Below are positions 63,088 to 64,000 of a stretch of DNA of 64,000 nt, in pieces. Source of the stretch: Austwickia chelonae NBRC 105200 (GTDB taxonomy: Bacteria; Actinomycetota; Actinomycetes; Actinomycetales; Dermatophilaceae); NCBI RefSeq assembly GCF_000298175.1, contig NZ_BAGZ01000005.1, positions 62,001-126,000 of the forward strand. Reading direction: 5' to 3'. The notes below the pieces were generated by a model that made no database searches, was not told where the DNA came from, and worked only from the letters and a program-made list of their open reading frames with translations. The position numbers were made by a program, and so were the translations under genes. Position 1 is the stretch's first letter, and each line of letters starts with the position of its first letter.

Positions 63088-64000
63088 ATGGGCACCCGCA
63101 TCGCGCACGCCGAGCTTCGTAAGAAGGTCATGTCGGCCGGCGAAGCCGCCGCGAAGATCAACCCCGGCGACAACGTCGGTATGAGTGGGTTCACCGGAGC
63201 GGGGTACCCCAAGGAAGTGCCGGTGGCCCTCGCCCAACGCATCCGCGAGGCGACCGCTGACGGTGAATCCTTCCGCGTCGGGGTCTGGACCGGCGCGTCC
63301 ACGGCCCCGGAACTGGACGGGGCACTCGCCGAGGCCGACGGTGTCGACCTGCGGCTGCCCTACCAGTCCGACCCGGTGACCCGTTCGAAGATCAACGCCG
63401 GAACGATGGACTACATCGACGCCCATCTGAGCCATGTGGCACCGCTGGTATGGGAGGGTTTCTTCGGCAAGCTCGACGTCGCTGTCATCGAGGTCACCGG
63501 GGTCACCGAGGAGGGCAGCCTCATCCCGGCGTCTTCCATCGGCAACAACAAGACCTGGATCGACCAGGCTGACAAGGTGATCCTCGAGGTCAACGAGTGG
63601 CAGTCGCTCGACCTCGACGGCATGCACGACATCTACTACGGCACCGCGCTTCCGCCCCGCCGTCGTCCGGTGATGATGACCAGCCCCGCCGACCGCATCG
63701 GTGAACCGCACCTTCGGGTCGACCCGGACAAGGTCGTTGCGATCGTGGAGACCAACTCCCCCGACCGCAACACAGCGTTCAAGCCTCTCGACGCGGACAG
63801 CAAGGCCATCGCCGGTCACCTACTCGATTTCCTCATGCACGAGGTGAAGGTCGGCCGGGTGCCCAAGGAGCTGCTTCCCCTGCAGTCCGGTGTCGGCAAT
63901 ATCGCCAATGCCGTGCTCGCCGGGCTGCTGGATGCGCCTTTCGAGAACCTGACCTCCTACACCGAGGTCATCCAGGACGGCATGATTGACTTGATCGATG
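63088..64000 (+). CDS. Succinyl-CoA:acetate CoA-transferase (3' end cut off)
   Basis: Acetyl-CoA hydrolase/transferase family enzyme, open from ATG 63088 (behind GGAGGAGCA) to the window end; 304 residues are visible of about 500. PGDNVGMSGFTGAGYPKEVP, WTGASTAPELDG, EVTGVTEEGSLIPASSIGNN and SGVGNIANAVLAGLLD match the AarC/SucCoAT group. The catalytic Glu is in SYTEVIQDG at about residue 293. Such enzymes swap CoA between succinyl-CoA and acetate, linking the TCA cycle with acetate use or fermentation. Confidence 0.93.
   Translation, partial: MGTRIAHAELRKKVMSAGEAAAKINPGDNVGMSGFTGAGYPKEVPVALAQRIREATADGESFRVGVWTGASTAPELDGALAEADGVDLRLPYQSDPVTRSKINAGTMDYIDAHLSHVAPLVWEGFFGKLDVAVIEVTGVTEEGSLIPASSIGNNKTWIDQADKVILEVNEWQSLDLDGMHDIYYGTALPPRRRPVMMTSPADRIGEPHLRVDPDKVVAIVETNSPDRNTAFKPLDADSKAIAGHLLDFLMHEVKVGRVPKELLPLQSGVGNIANAVLAGLLDAPFENLTSYTEVIQDGMIDLID

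Overview
The window is 64 kb of GC-rich DNA from an actinobacterium. The evidence is a Pup-proteasome locus (prcB, prcA, pafA, pafBC), RbpA, WhiA, the opcA-zwf-tal-tkt operon, mycothiol-type maleylpyruvate isomerase relatives, many GTG starts and many apparently leaderless genes. Gene order fits a Micrococcales-type genome, possibly near Dermatophilaceae or Intrasporangiaceae, but that family placement is a guess. No rRNA, tRNA or CRISPR array was seen. Both ends cut through genes: prcB on the left and a CoA-transferase on the right.

Layout. 1-11.7 kb: proteasome core, Pup ligase, two FKBP prolyl isomerases, pafBC, tatAC, helY and a convergent 5'-3' exonuclease. 11.7-15.5 kb: a candidate small RNA, then lnt, ppm1, fxsA and rbpA, which link lipoprotein acylation, polyprenol-phosphate-mannose supply and transcription. 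15.8-18.3 kb: a CsbD-like protein, a lower-GC GT87 mannosyltransferase-like membrane protein, and deoD. 18.3-23.0 kb: an accessory operon of a class III aminotransferase, a split transketolase and a tandem SCP2-like protein, preceded by two near-identical palindromes. This is the most novel-looking part of the window. 23.0-27.9 kb: an Orc/Cdc6-like AAA+ ATPase, an HhH-GPD protein and the pantothenate set panC, panB, panD plus a DUF2520 dehydrogenase. 27.9-30.5 kb: an orphan tyrosine integrase, a gene-poor stretch and a DinB-fold protein.

30.7-37.4 kb: a complete SUF iron-sulfur operon on the minus strand (sufR, sufB, sufD, Rieske ferredoxin, sufC, sufS, sufU, sufT), almost every junction a start/stop overlap. 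37.5-41.2 kb: an ABC exporter pair and the heme A genes ctaA and ctaB, both fitting respiratory metabolism. 41.5-47.2 kb: tkt, tal, zwf and opcA of the pentose phosphate pathway. 47.3-54.4 kb, minus strand: an RbpA-family paralog, secG, tpiA, pgk, gap, whiA, yvcK and rapZ. 54.4-60.0 kb, minus strand: uvrC, a Tat-exported Rieske lipoprotein and uvrA. 60.0-64 kb: a glyoxalase-like detoxification set, an EamA transporter and the start of a succinyl-CoA:acetate CoA-transferase gene.

Two general features stand out. Many genes begin 6-7 bases after a TANNNT hexamer, which suggests leaderless transcripts. Long patches of the window have strong strand-specific C or G excess, with edges inside genes such as pafA, helY, the split transketolase gene, sufS and whiA.
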